DNA of 64,000 bases, from assembly GCA_028622995.1 (NCBI GenBank), contig JAJQJQ010000005.1:2604001-2668000 (forward strand), written 5' to 3'. The DNA is from Panagrolaimus kolymaensis (Eukaryota > Nematoda > Chromadorea > Rhabditida > Panagrolaimidae). Position numbers and translations under genes: made by a program. Shown one piece after another: positions 11,999-24,882 of this stretch (its first letter is position 1; every line of letters begins with the position of its first letter). The notes beneath the pieces are model-generated. The model searched no databases, was not told the origin of the DNA, and saw only the letters and a list, made by a program, of their open reading frames with translations.

Positions 11999-13517
11999 AT
12001 GTTAGCGAAAGAAGATTTAAAATACACGGATGAAAATGTTTCATCATTTTTATGGAAAATGCATGGAAATGGAATTTTATCTTTGATTTTTACGATCATT
12101 GGAATTTATATGATTTTATTCAAATCTCCTGCAACAATGAAAAATTATAAATGGTTTTTATTAAATATTACGGTAATTAATTTTTCCTTTTACAAAACCC
12201 AAAAACAATGGCAAACAACCATTATACCGATTATAAAAATTTTGTCTTTATTAGTAAAAAATTTACTTTTTGCGTATTTCTAAAATTAATTTACTGAAAA
12301 AATCTCTTATTTTTGTTTATTTGTTTATCTAAAAATTTGGTTTTTAATGTTTTCCTTTTTCTTTTAAGATTAGCACGCAAAATAATTGCAAGAAAAAAAT
12401 AGAGCAAAAATTTGCAAAAAAATTCTAGCAAAAAATGCAATTATTAAAAATAAACATTTTCATCCGCAAAGTTATTATCGAAATTTACATATTATTCGTG
12501 TTTTTTTTTCAGTTATCAATTCTATGGTTTGAATTTTTTATTATCCTTTTATATACTCCTTTTCCAATTTTTCCCATTCCTGGTTTTTGTGCAATTGGAT
12601 TAACAAGCAAATTAGGTCCATATTGGGGAGCCACCGTGCCTTTTGTAAGTTTTTCATTTTCATTCTGGAGATGCAAACGAGTTTTTAGTGGCTATTATGT
12701 CAATTTCTTGGAATTTGTGGTATGGCGGTTAATTATGCAGCTATTTTTCGTTTAACCGCAATTTATGGTGTTGCTGATAAACTATCTAAACCCATTTTTA
12801 TTATTTTAATGATTCTTGGTCAATTGTTTTACTCAACGCCTACTTTAGTTTCCGGCTTGATTGCTTTAGACGATGTTGATAAAGCCATTATGGAAGTGAT
12901 TCAAGTAAGAAATTAAACAACAATTTTAAATTTATCCAAATTTAATAAAAAAATATTTTGTTACAGCAATTTTTTAAAATTTTTTAATTGAATCCTTTTT
13001 TTAGATTTATCCAAATTTAAATAAATTCATTCAAGCACATACCTGTTTTGCTATTCCATTTGATAATAATCCTCGATTATACGTTTGCACATTTATAGCT
13101 TTATTTCAATTAGTTTTTTGTCAAAGTATTTCCACGATAGTTTTATTTTTGGCGTTTAAAGCATTATTAAATCGACAAAAAATTATGTCGAAAAAATTGT
13201 ATAATATGCATAAACAATTTATTATTTCATTAATGGTTCAATCTGGAGTTCCATTTGTTACAATAAATGTTCCATTTTTACTTTATGGTATATTTTTAAT
13301 TACTCAATCTTCAGCGGGAATTCAATGGTCACAAATTATGTTTGTATGTGTTACATCTCATTCATATTTTAATACGATTATTATGATTTCATTAACGATG
13401 CCATATCGACAAGCAATATTTAACTTTTTTGGCATCTTTGAACCAAAACGAAAACAAAGCCTTTTTGTTACTCCCGTTTCTACCGTAGGAAATAGATTAT
13501 CTCTTAGTAGAATATAA
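11999..13517 (+). CDS. Serpentine chemoreceptor, class h (Srh/Str superfamily)-like GPCR
   Basis: Four exons (11999-12172, 12512-12644, about 12690-12905, 13005-13517) chain in frame to about 345 residues. Exon 1 carries TM1 and PATMKNYKWFLLNIT, a typical Srh/Str cytoplasmic turn leading into TM2. Exon 2 has a proline-rich TYTPFPIFPIP-like stretch, exon 3 reads YAAIFRLTAIYGV at the TM3 end, and exon 4 ends SHSYFNTIIMISLTMPYR, the class h TM7 and PYR exit. The tail is short, basic and serine rich. It probably acts as a chemosensory receptor. The first ATG sits directly before MLAKEDLKYTDENVS with no better upstream choice. Confidence 0.75.
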
Positions 13518-14276
13518 AGAGTTTAAAATACTTTTGTCAAACCCTAATTGGCTGGCTTCCTCCCGTAGTATAGAAAAATTTAATTTATTATATTTTAATT
13601 AATTGTTTTTTTTAAATAAAACTTTTTAATTTTTTTAAATTAATTTTGTTAAATGCCATATTTTTATTTTTTTTATAATTAACTAAATCAAAAACAATTA
13701 TAAATAAATATTTAAATATCGTAACTTCAGTTTTTATTATAAATATGAATCACCTTCATGCTTATATAAGCGTTGCTATGACAATTAACAAAAAATCTTA
13801 ATTATTAAAAAAGTGATTAGCCTAAATCTAAGTTGTTTTGACTTTAAAACTTGCATAGTTTCAAACAAAATCTTGGATGTGTTTTGAATGACGAAAAAAA
13901 CAGAAACGAAAAAAATCATTTCCAACCGAAATTCTACAAAATCTCGGTCTATGTCTGTTTTTGCCTTTTTACAAAAAATGCATCATAATGTATAATTTTT
14001 TGAGGAAAAGTGACAACAATTAAAAAGGAAAAAAAATATTTATAAAAAATAATTTTACCACTTTGAGTAAGCAATTATAAATATAAAAAATAATTATAAT
14101 AAACAAAGTGCATTCATCCACGGTAAAAATAAATAAGTCTCTTTTTAAACGGTATAAAAAAATAATAATTAAAAATTATTTTTTCATTTTTTTTAAAATT
14201 ATTATCTAAAAAATTTAAAGAAAAAAGTGGTCGTCTTTTTAATTTGTTCTCTGCTGCACAAAAAAAAAGCCGAGAA
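13518..14276. other. AT-rich intergenic DNA
   Basis: No coding exons, RNA genes or terminal repeats were recognised between the two chemoreceptor genes. Short A/T tracts dominate. Confidence 0.4.
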
Positions 14277-15413
14277 ATGGAACAAAATGTATATCTTTTA
14301 CATTTTATTATTATTTTATTTTTATCTTTGATATCTTTGAGATTTTCATTTATAATTTTGTCACAAAAAATTTTATTCAAAAAAACTTTCCACTTATCTC
14401 CGCTGATTACTGTGTATTTTACTTTAATTTTTTCTCAAAGTTTAATGTCAATTATTTATTATTTATATTCCATTGCTTTTTGGCGCCCAAATTCGGTAAT
14501 TTATGATTCACGAATTTTGCTGATTTTGGGTTTGAGTTGCGCCTTTTTATTATTTTTACATCCATTTGTGGAAATATTTCTTTGCATTGAACGTTGTATT
14601 ACCGTAATTTTTCCATTTAAATATGGTGACAAAGCTAAAATGTTTTATCTTTCAATAAGCTTAATTTTATTGGCATTCATTAGCGCCACAGTTTTATATC
14701 AAGTTTATTCCATCAATATTTTTCCACAAAACCCAGAAACAAATTGCAGAGTTTATTATTGCCTTGGATTTTTTCTTTCTCAAAAATATTCTATGATTGT
14801 TCGAATTTCGATTGCTTGCATCAGTGTTTTATGTTGCATGGTTTTGGTATTTTCGTTGAATAGGTTCCTTCATAATAATACAAGCGCTGCAATGAAAAGA
14901 GTAAACAAAACTATTTTAATGATGATTTTTGCTTCAATTGTATTTGATTTTTGTCCAAATTTGGTTGGACAAATTTTTCAAAGTGTATGTTTTTTTTAAT
15001 TTCCGGAATTTGATTTAAAAAAGTGGCAATGAGCTTTGATGAAAAACGAAAGAAATCAAGCATAAAAAAAGCTCACAGAAAATTGTTTCGAAAGCGAAGT
15101 AGCGGAATTTTTCGGTTTTATAATAAAAAGTAAAATAAGAAATTTTTAACGAGCTGTTGTCTTAAAACAACGTTGTGGAGTTTATAAAGAAATAAAAAAA
15201 GAATAACTCGTTCTTTTTTTTTGAAATTTGTGAAGCATTAAAAAACTTGTACCATACAATTTTTAGATAACTCAAAGAAATTTATTGGATTTTATTGGTC
15301 CATACACTCTTATTTGTGGAACATTAAATATAACTTTGTGTAGTGGACTCTATTGCCGAACTTTAAAAGCAACAATCAATCCCAGTATTATCATTTCTGT
15401 TTTTAAACGTTAA
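14277..15413 (+). CDS. Seven-transmembrane chemoreceptor, family not assigned
   Basis: Two exons give about 290 residues: 14277-14983 holds TM1-6 and 15267-15413 holds TM7 with a short tail. The intron is phase 0 with GTATGT..TTTTTAG. Helices are clear. TM3 ends FLCIERCITVIFPFKYG, a DRY-like exit with Glu-Arg-Cys followed by the proline-containing loop seen in several serpentine families (srb/srbc/sre relatives). An extracellular loop contains two cysteines (NCRVYYCLG). The last helix begins FIGPYTLICGTLNITLC. An in-frame ATG 33 bases upstream would add MFSAAQKKSRE, a basic extension; MEQNVYLL is preferred because it places TM1 directly after the start. I could not decide the subclass. Confidence 0.68.
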
Positions 15414-15662
15414 TAATGTCTTAAAATTTTGATGTGCTTTTACTAATTATTTTATAAATATTTTTACAAAAAAAAACAAGAAAAAATTTAAATAAAATCA
15501 GATAGCAATGTTGATAAAAAAATAAAAAACAAAAACATCCCACATAAAAAAAATTAAATAAATTACAGACTTAAATAAAATTATGAAAATCATCAATGGA
15601 TGATTCGATAGTTTTGAACAAAAAAACATAAATTTAATAAAAACCAATAAGTTTAAAAAATT
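15414..15662. other. Short tail-to-tail intergenic gap
   Basis: AT-rich sequence between the 3' end of the receptor gene and the 3' end of the first peptidase gene. Both genes end here, so it presumably holds both 3' UTRs. Confidence 0.4.
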
Positions 15663-17704
15663 CTAAGCTTTGAACAAAGTTTGTTTTAAATATTTTGGGT
15701 GAGCGAAATGATTTTGTTCAGCTTCTTGAATCCATTTTTGAATGTTTTCAAGAATGGTTTTTCTCGCATTTTTCAATGATTCACTATCAGTTTCCTCAGG
15801 TACGCCAAGGTCAGAACAATGTGAAGCACCTTCAATTTCATATGTAACAACCGAGGGATGATTGGATTCTGTGAGACATAAATCTTTCCATGGATCAAAT
15901 GTGCCCCAAGTAGCGACAACATTCGTGCCTTTGTAATTTTCTGTTCCTCCATATTCTTGTGTTACCTTTGCTGTGACATTTACAAAGTGGTCAAAGGTGT
16001 ATTTTTCACCAAAAAGCTCTTTGCATACATTTACATGATAACTATAAAACATAATTCGTTACAACAACAAAAAAGGTGAATCGTAAGATGGTGAAAAACG
16101 TAGTCAAATAAATGTTTTCGATAGTTTAATAAATCTTCCTAGGCTGGGAATCAAAGTTTAGAAAACTTACTATAAAGGTAATTTTGTCCCAAAAATACTA
16201 CTTTTATCGGAAACAGTTACAAACGCAACTTGATGATTACAAACTTGCCATAACCATGCTCTATCTGTTGCATGTAAAGGGTTTTCATATCCAGGATTTT
16301 TATAAAGGTTAATCATATTTCGCATGAAATTAAATTTAGCTTCCGCAGATTTCAAATCTCGAGATGGACCACTTTTTACTAAAGCTTTTTGGGCTATTGC
16401 CAAATTAAAAACTTTATTTTTTGATGGAATATTCATTATTTGACAAAGTTTTGCAATTCCATTGCTATTCTAAAAATTTAATGTTAATAAACAATTAGGT
16501 GCAAATGAATAATTACATCAGATGGGTTATTATATTGAACAACATTAGCGATTGGGCCCAAAATCCAAAAATAGTAAAATTCGCCGGCTTCAAAATCAGT
16601 TATTTTTGTTTCGTTAAGCAAACTTCTATAAAAATGTGCTTCTATGAATGTTCATATAATTAAAAACCATAAACTAACCCAAATAAAATATTCAAGTTGC
16701 TTCTTCCCTTCGACGTTTCCAAAAATTGTGACATTTCATTCAAAGCCATTTTTATGCTGTTTGCGCATTCAGAATCATAAGAGCGAATAGCTTCTTCACA
16801 GTTATGATAATACCCTAAAAAATTAAAATTTGTTTATTTAGTTTATACTACTTAAAAAGAATTTTTATATAAAATGTGCTGTCTTACTAACCATAATAAT
16901 CCAGAACTACAGATACAGTGGGAGAACTTCCTACAGCGCCAATAACTAATTCGGGATATTTTTGACGAAACCAAAGTGCTAAGGCACCAGTATACGAACC
17001 ACCAAAAACGATCCATTTTGGACTGTAAAGATTAAGTACTAAATTTCGAGTTTTAATAAAATAAGCCGCGTCCGCTAAAGCTTGCTCGGTTGTAAGATAT
17101 TTTAAATTTTCATCAGTTTGGTTTCTACAAAAACATATTAAAGACATTTGATAACAAAAAAAATTCTCTTACTCAAATGGTCGACTTTCACCATAAAATC
17201 GATGTTCAAGCATCCATATGGTAGCACCAACTACTTGCGCCCATTCTACCAATGGTAAATCTTCGCTTACAATATCGATAACGGATGAAGCTGATTCACC
17301 TCCAAGCAACAAAAAATTTGGGCCATTAGGTTTAGAATATTCATCGTTTTTCCAATATCTCTTAAACCCAATTATGTTTTCTTTTATTATGTAAAAAAAA
17401 CATACTTGCAACCAGTCATCGGAGTTAAGCGTTGGAACAAAGTGATCAACTTTTTGTAAGATACGATGAGCAAAGGTTGTTTCAAGAGGTTTTAGAAGCA
17501 ATCCTACATCATCATATTCAGAATTTGAATCCAATTGAGGCTTTTTATGATTGAAACTTTTTCCAAAGTTATTTAATTTATTCAAATCTACCGAATTTGA
17601 AGGTTCAAATAAAATCTATAAAATTACGATTTATTTTTTAGTCGGTTCAAAAACACTATATTTACCAGAATCCAAATCAATGTAATTGAGGCTTTAAGAA
17701 TCAT
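15663..17704 (-). CDS. Secreted serine peptidase S28, prolyl carboxypeptidase-like (copy 1)
   Basis: About nine exons encode roughly 530 residues beginning MILKASITLIWIL, a signal peptide split by the first intron. The S28 landmarks are all present: VDHFVPT, GPNFLLLGGESAS, LEHRFYGESRPF, and the nucleophile segment FGGSYTGALALWFRQKYPE, with Ser in GGSYTG. The catalytic Asp follows in TWGTFDPWKDLC and the His in IEGASHCSDLG near the C-terminus. S28 enzymes cleave after proline at C- or N-termini and usually act in secretions, lysosome or gut lumen. A paralogue with the same exon plan lies just upstream on the same strand, so the pair arose by tandem duplication. The catalytic triad is intact, so an active enzyme is expected. 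Confidence 0.88.
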
Positions 17705-18105
17705 AGTATCTCCAAATAAAAAATAAAACTCTTAGATCAGAGAAAATCGATTAACTAAGAAAACCACAAACAAAAAATGCCAATGAAAAAATGAAATAAA
17801 AAAGGCAACTGTTTTTAATCTGGACGCCACTCTTGTTATGCCATAATCGTAACAGTGCAAACATGACCTATTTTTTACTGAATGCAAAAGAAAAAAGATG
17901 CTTGCGCTGTCGCTCTTGAACTGATAGTTATGTTTGCTTTACATAAGTCAGTTTGAAATAAATAGTTCAAAAAATAATGTTTTTGCCAAGAAAAAAAAAG
18001 AGTGATCTTATTTTTGTTCGCAAAAAAAATAAAAAAGAAAAAACCAAGAATTTTATTTTATCAAACTCTAAATAAATAAATCAACAATTACACTTTTAGT
18101 CTAAA

Positions 18106-20062
18106 TTAAGTAGGGCTCAAATTTTTCGGGTGCCATAAAACTTTTCTATTTGCTTCTTTAATCCATTTTTTAATATTTTCAAGAATGATTTTTCTTGCAT
18201 TTTTCAATGATTCGCTATCACTGTCCGTTGATGCGCCAAGGTCAGAACAATGTGATTCTCCTTCGATTTTTACTGTAACTACAGAAGGATGCTTGGATTT
18301 TTTAAGACATAAATCTTTCCATGGATCTATTGTGCCCCAAGTTGTAACAACATTTGTGCCTTTGTAATTTTCTGTTCCACCATATTCTTGTGTTACATTT
18401 GATGTGACATTAATAAAATAATCCGAAGTATATTTATCACCAAAAATTACTTGACATTGATTAATAAAGAAACTAAAAAATGGTTATTTAAAACAAATTT
18501 GAGCTACGAAATTGACCCACTTTAAAGGAACGATGTTTCCAAAAATAGTGCTTTCTTTTGCAGCAGTTGTAAATGCAACTAATTCATTACAAACTTGCCA
18601 AAGCCATGCTCGTCCTGTAGCAAGTGATGGAATTTCATAACCAGAATATTTAAAAGCTGATGTAACATTTTCACCACCAAAAGCCGTTTTTAAAATATTA
18701 ATATTTCCGGGTGAAATTTGAGATTTCATTAATGCAAGATTAAAAACTTTGTTCGCTGATTTTATATTCATAATTTTACAAAGTTTGTCGATTCCTTGAT
18801 CCTCCTGAAATTGATTTGATAAAAAATAAATAAAAATTTAAATAAACAAAATTTACATCTGTTGGGTCATTTTGTTGAACCATTTTTGCAATGGTCACCA
18901 TCAAATGGTAAAAATAAAATTCTCCTGATTCAAAAGACGTTAAACTGCTTGAAGGGGAAAGATCATTTCTAAAATTATTATAGTAAAGTTAGATATCTTT
19001 TATTTTTAAAGACGTCGCTTACTGAAACAAAGAGTTTATTTCATTTTTTCCTCCAAAGGTAGCTAATTTTGATTGAAGTTCGTCAAAAGCATCTTTAATA
19101 TTACTGGCGCATTCTGAATTATGTGAGCGAATAGCTTCTTCAACATTTTGAAAATAATCTTAAAAATCATAAACATTTAAATATTAAATATTTTCCCATA
19201 GAAAAATTGCAACTTACTGTGATATTCAAGTGTGAGACTAATAGTTGCAGAGCTTCCAATTGCTCCAATAACCAATTCAGGATATTTTTGACGAAACCAA
19301 AGAGCTAAAGCTCCAGAATATGATCCACCAAAAACAATCCATTTTGGATTCACAAGTCTCATGTTTTGATTTCTAATGAAATTAGCCACATCAGCCAAAG
19401 CTTGTTGACTTGAAAGATATTTTAAATTTTCATCAGTTTGGTTTCTACAAAAAAAAATTAAAGACTTTCGATAACTAAAAAAATCTCTTACTCAAATGGT
19501 CGACTTTCACCATAAAACCGATGTTCAAGAAGCCATAAAGTTGCTCCAACTTCCTTAGCCCATTGTACCATTGGCAAATCTTCGCTTACAATATCATTAA
19601 CAGATGAAGGTGATTCACCACCAAGCAACAAAAAATGTGGGCCATCAGGTTTTGCAAAAGTATCAACTTTCCAATATTTCTAAAATTTATGTTTATAAAA
19701 ACAAATAAAAAGATTTTGGAAGTTACATACTTGTTTCCATGAACCTGTTTTAAAAATTGGAACAAAATGATCAATTTTTTGAATGAACCAATCTCCATAA
19801 CGCTAAAATATAAAATTATAATAAATTTAAAATTCTTTAAAAAGTAAGAATTTTTGGATAAGAAAATAAAATAAACTCTTACTTTATCTATCACTGCTAA
19901 TAGTTTTTGATAATCTAAATTTAATTCAGGTTGCGCAGAATTTATTTCATTTAATTCCAAAGAGAAAGAGCTTTGGAAAAATATCTGTAAAAATATTTGA
20001 TTTATTTAACTTTTCAAAAAAAAAAATTAATTTACCAAAAAAGCAAAAAAGTGAAGCCACAT
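18106..20062 (-). CDS. Secreted serine peptidase S28, prolyl carboxypeptidase-like (copy 2)
   Basis: This gene is a tandem relative of the preceding one, starting MWLHFFAFL as a signal peptide and ending NLSPT. Its exons match those of copy 1 almost one for one. Shared blocks include KIDHFVPIFKTGSW, GPHFLLLGGESPSSV, LEHRFYGESRPF, FGGSYSGALALWFRQKYPE (active Ser), TWGTIDPWKDLC (Asp) and IEGESHCSDLG (His). The intron before NQTDENLKYL is nearly identical in sequence to that of copy 1, which argues for a recent duplication or gene conversion. Substitutions around the active site are conservative (Thr to Ser after the Tyr, Phe to Ile before the Asp). The region between residues 40 and 60 is shorter than in copy 1. 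Confidence 0.86.
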
Positions 20063-20772
20063 TTTGAGAGAAATAAAAATTAAAGAAATTTTTTACAATT
20101 GAAGCGGGATTGTCAAGTTTGCAATTTTATTGAATTTAAAGAATGACTGAAGAAGCAAAAATCTTTGATAATAATTTTTTTTAATTCTAAAGAGATGCAT
20201 TTATTTTTATAAGCGTGACCTTTAATTATTTGTTAAGATATCGCTTAAATCTATTGCTTCATTTTCTTTAACACCTTCTTGCTAATAATTTTTCTTCAAA
20301 AGGATTTGTTGAAGAGATACAAATTTTATTATAACGCAAAAAATAATATAGTAAACCAATGCTGCAATTAAATACATTTGAAGTATTCCAACTTTTTTTA
20401 GTTGGTATTGTTTTTGAAATCCAGCATTGAGGTTTATAGTTTGTTACAACTTTATTACTTTTTGTTTCATGCAACAAACTTTTCCCATGCCTCGTTTGCA
20501 AGTTTCTTTTTTTTTGCCACTTCTTTTTTCCTTTCTTCGATGCAAATTTTTATTCTCATTTTTTTCCAAAGCTTTCATTGAAAAAATTTTTCAGATGCGT
20601 TTTCAACGTTTGTTGTTTCAATCAAACAACTTTGCGCTGCTGTTGAACGGTTGCTGCCTGATTGAATTTTCTCAACAACAAAAACATAGAAGTTTCTTGG
20701 ATCTTTTGTAAAATCATCATCATCAACGAGACGACGACGACGTCGAAGGATCACATTCATTCAATTCAATAA
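20063..20772. other. Intergenic DNA between divergent genes
   Basis: Between the S28 copy 2 start and the Lys-rich gene. Open frames on both strands at 20268-20760 overlap each other and lack splice or start support, so none was accepted. The last 60 bases before the Lys-rich gene carry CATCATCATCAACGAGACGACGACG-type simple sequence. Confidence 0.35.
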
Positions 20773-21765
20773 ATGTTTATGGTATATTATATCCTTACAT
20801 TTCTTGCAATCTTCATGGGTATTTCTACTATCTTTTCATCGTTTATTGGATGTTTCAAAAAGAAGAAGAATCCTTCATCCAAGAATCAACAACAGCAATC
20901 AAAAGAACCTATTCTACCATCACAACAACAACTTCAACAACCTGGTGATGGCGGTGGTGGTCCTCCAAATATTGAAAATATTTATGTTGATGGTGATCCA
21001 AAAAGTGCTAAAGCTTTAGCTGATGGTGGCTCTGATAAAACTACTGGATTTCATGATCATGATGATAAAGAAAAATCAAAACATCAACAAATTCCTAAAC
21101 CAACTGAGAAAAACAAGCCTACACTTAAGAAATCTGCTGAACCCCAAAAGAAATCTGCTGAATCTGGACGAGGAAAGAAACGATCAAATGAAGCAATTGG
21201 TGGTGGTGGTTCACATGAATCTGGTCCTGGTGATAATAATCATAGTAAAGATGGCGTTGGTAAGAAATCAAAAGAATCGGCTAAAAAGAAAAATGATGAA
21301 AGAGAAGTATGTTTCTTTGTTCCTTTTTATTGGGAATTTTGATATTGGCATTTTTACCTAATTTTAACCAATATTGAGTTGCGTAGTTATGAGAATACTT
21401 GAAATCCTTGTTAAAGTTCTTATCATTGTTTATTCTTTTGCCTGTTACATGATATCTTTTTACGTTGGCTAACATTTTAACCATCTTTTGTTTTTAGGAA
21501 AAAGCTAAAAAAGGTCTTATCGTTCGTCGTCAATGTGATTATCCTGCTATGAATGACAATGATATCAGTGATTTTGATGAAGATTCAAGCAAGAAGAAAT
21601 CCTCCTTCAACCAACAATCATTAAAGCAGCAAAGCGTATGTTTTTTTTTAAACATTTATTCTTTGATGAAATTATCTGATTTTGCTTATTTTTCAGCAGA
21701 GAAGCCAAAAGAAAATTGTGGGAAAAACCAAGCGAAAAAATGCCGATGATAAATCACATAAATGA
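20773..21765 (+). CDS. Short membrane-anchored, Lys/Ser/Gln-rich disordered protein
   Basis: Three exons (20773-21306, 21499-21636, about 21700-21765) give about 245 residues. The protein begins with one hydrophobic segment (YYILTFLAIFMGISTIFSSFIG) directly followed by CFKKKKN, so it is probably a single-pass or signal-anchored protein with a cytoplasmic tail. The rest is low complexity: a polyGln/Pro part, GDGGGGPP, His-Asp repeats, many KKSAE repeats and NEAIGGGGSHESGPG. Near the C-terminus, GLIVRRQCDYPAMNDNDISDFDED is the only compact motif and resembles short acidic tail motifs seen in small nematode-specific proteins (from memory, weak). Function is unknown. The second candidate ATG lies inside the helix and is less likely. 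Confidence 0.6.
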
Positions 21766-22909
21766 AGGATGAAATGATCTTTATTCAAAATTGAACAACT
21801 ACAACAAGAACATCCAAGAATCAAATTATCTCATCATTTCCACTTCCATTCTTTTTCTTTCTTTTGTTTTATGTGTTTGTAATAATTGTATTTGATTTTT
21901 GTGGAAATAAACATTATCTTTCAAAATCAAGCTAATGTGTAAGTTATCTTCTTGGATACACGCTGTAGTTATTTTAACCAACATACTTGCAAGGATTGAG
22001 TTCGGTGCACCTAACCAGTTAAAACTGAACGCAAAGTAAAATTGGATACATGGAAACCACAAAGTGATAAACCAGCCATCATAATTGTATTCTGAAAGAT
22101 TATACTATATGCACCAATGCCTAAGAGTTGCAAAAAAAAATTTGACGCTTTTTATGAAATAGTTAAAAGCATACCAAAAAATATTTAAAAGAAGCAGGTT
22201 TAGCTATTATTAAATTTGCAAAATAGGATTACTTCTCCCGTAATATTAACCATTTTAGCAACATGGTTGACTAAACCAAGAACAGGTATTGTTGCGGCTG
22301 TTAGGATTTTTCAAATTGTAATTTTGCTTTTTTTATCATTTCGGTTGCTGGGTATTTTAATTTGAAACCATTCAATTTCGTTGTTGTTTAAGTAAGAGTC
22401 ATTCATGTTTTTTTCTTTCTTGCACATTTAAGAACTTTTTTTCATTTCTTTTATTACTTTTCACATTTTCTTCCAATCTTAATAAACTGTTATAAAAAAT
22501 TACAAAAAAAAAAGACTTAGAAATATTCAAAAAAATCGATAAATAATTTTATTTTTTTCTCGGTGAAATTTAATCCTAATCTATGTTTTCATTCAGTTTA
22601 TATTTTTTGCTTTACACACAAGCATTGAAAAATGAAATGTTTTGTGATTTTAAAAGCAATCAAAAAATAAATATTCTCGACACAATAAAAGCTTTCTTTA
22701 TGCATTTTGGACAAGCAAAGACACAAACCGACGATTGCAGGTTTTTTTGGTAACAACCACCGCATTGATTTTTCTATTATCACCAATGGCTCATTCACTT
22801 TTAATTTTATTTTTCAGTTGCAGTTTCGTCTAAACAATTTTTTTTTTGAATATTTTAAGTTTTTTATTTTCTTATTCAAATTGAAAAAGTTATATAACTC
22901 AATAAATTT
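21766..22909. other. Intergenic DNA
   Basis: About 1.1 kb without a supported gene. Open frames at 21826-22062 and 22598-22925 lie on alternating strands, are composed of Phe/Ile/Lys, and were not accepted. Confidence 0.35.
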
Positions 22910-23092
22910 TCATAGAGAAAAATGAACAAATAAAATTATCAAGATAATTAATATACCACAACAAAAAAACGAATACTTTTTCCCAGAAGCAACGAAACAC
23001 ATATCTTCAAGAATAGCTTTTGTCCAGGAGATAGTGGTGGGCCGATCATGTGAAAATAAAATGTTTATCACTTCATTTATGCTTTCCGACAT
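22910..23092 (-). other. Possible small coding exon, MSESINEV...
   Basis: A frame starting at 23092 reads MSESINEVINILFSHDRP and then TISWTKAILEDMCFVAS before a possible donor after GGGAAAAA. The amino acid content is more protein-like than the surrounding DNA. A plausible acceptor (attgtttag at about 22840) would add only a few residues and a stop, giving a peptide of about 43 residues. It could equally be the first exon of a gene I could not follow. No family is recognised. Confidence 0.25.
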
Positions 23093-23227
23093 TGTTTATG
23101 GAATTTGAAGAAAATAGTTGCACAAATATTTATTTGATTTTGGTTTTGTTTAAAACAAAGAAAAAAAGAATAAAATTGAAAACAGAAAGAAAAGTAAAAT
23201 ACAGAATGAAAAATCAATAATTTGTGA

Positions 23228-24140
23228 TCACAATCGATTAAGTGTTCTTCTGATTCTTAATGTTTCAATAAGCATTTTTCCAATTTCCGGATAAGCTTCG
23301 ATAATGGCAAATAATATAGCAACACCAAGCATCGTGGCTCGAGTTTGGACATCTCTATTATTTCTTCTAAAAATCACTTTTCCATGGTTTTATTTAACTT
23401 AAAATAATTCACAAAAACAGACTTACTTAAACTTCAGAATTAAAACATTAGAAGTAAATACTATTTTAGGTCTAATATATCCTAGTTTAGTACCAGTCAT
23501 GGTTTTAAAACAATGGGCATAATCCGTTCCAATAATCATAAAAAATCGTCCCATTAAAGTATGTAATTTTTCTATTTTCATTATTGGTTGATTTGAGTAA
23601 CTATGATAAACAATAAACTCAGCGGGATTTGATTCTTGCATGACCTTTAAAAAAGTTTTTTTTGTGAATTATTAAACTCGAAAAAATCTGTCATACTTTG
23701 AATAAAGTCGCTGGAGCTGGATGCATTAATTTGCCAATGCAATTTGGAGAATTATTTGGTGGTTGAATAACCATTACAGAATTTCGTGTATTTGTTTTAA
23801 CACTAATTCCATTTTCTGCTTCAACCGTTGCTGTCATAATTATTGCTTTTTGTCTTTCTTCATTTCTTATTAAAAATGGAATATCGTTAAATGTTTCTGA
23901 TTGCTGTTTTGCCCATTGAATGCATCGAGAATATAATCTGCAAAAAATTTTCTTTATAAGTTTGTTTCAAGTTTTAAATTTAAGAAAAACTTACGCTTCA
24001 TTATTTAAATTTAATTTTATGGACAATTTATTAGTCGTTAACAATGTGGAACAATTAGGAAATTCATTAAATATTTCATTATCTGATGCAATTTGTACAA
24101 CTTGAGCAAAACCCTTTCGAATACTACCAAAAAAATCCAT
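23228..24140 (-). CDS. Unknown nematode protein with C-terminal hydrophobic helix
   Basis: Four exons (24140-23994, 23937-23697, 23644-23430, 23367-23228) join with good splice sites to about 245 residues. The protein starts MDFFGSIRKGFAQVVQIAS and ends IRRTLNRL. It contains a Trp-Ala-Lys segment after the first intron, an ENGISVKTNTRNSVMVI beta-like stretch, and APATLFKVMQESNPAEFIVYH. The end is a predicted helix, LGVAILFAIIEAYPEIGKML, that could be membrane-associated. There is no signal peptide. I do not recognise the family. The reading frame is uninterrupted and codon use matches the neighbours, so it is likely a real gene. Confidence 0.62.
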
Positions 24141-24882
24141 TATTAGTTTTATTACGTTTTAAAACAGCTCAAAAAAGTTTTTAGCTATTTTAAGGTTCGT
24201 TTCTTGCTAAAAAAAGAAAAGCATGAATCGTCATACAATTTTTGTATTGAAAACAAATCAAGGAGAAAAAAGGAGAAAAGGAAAACTCAAAGAAATGAAA
24301 AAAACGAGAAACGTAAAAAAAGGTTTTGCTATAATATTTTTCTTTGATAATTAGAACGGGTTTTTACTAGTAATAAAAAACTTTTTCTTTCATTTTTTTT
24401 AGATATATTAATTTATAATTTGAAACGAAATAAAATTTGTAAAAATGATGATGTGAATTAAGAAAAATTTTTTTTTATATTAACTTGTCAACGTCCTTCC
24501 TCAAAGAGAATACACGCGATGATAAGAATCGATTTTATTACTCTTTTTTTTATTGAACTAAAAATAAATACATAAAAATTTTTTTTACGTAATGAGAACC
24601 ATTTTTGGTAAATTTATCTTCATTTTTTTTGCTGAGTAAATAAAACAAATTTAGAGGAGGACGACGTCATAAAAAGCAAAACAATCCATATTTTTGTTGG
24701 TAATTAAATCTTGAATTTTTGATGAAAGAGCTTTGTCACCGTTAATTAAGTTATCCTTTTTTGTTTTCCATGAAGCACCATTTTTTAGTAGTGCATGGTT
24801 GATAAAGTTTGCGATCTGATTTCATAATCATTTATTAATAAATAAAAAAAAGTAAATAGAAAAAGCAATCATAAAAAAGTTT
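24141..24882. other. AT-rich intergenic DNA
   Basis: No supported gene. One GC-richer patch (GAGGAGGACGACGTC, near 24655) has no evident function. Confidence 0.35.

Noticed and set aside
23696..24105. Plus-strand open frame at 23920-24105
   Set aside because: Antisense shadow of the first two exons of the unknown minus-strand gene.
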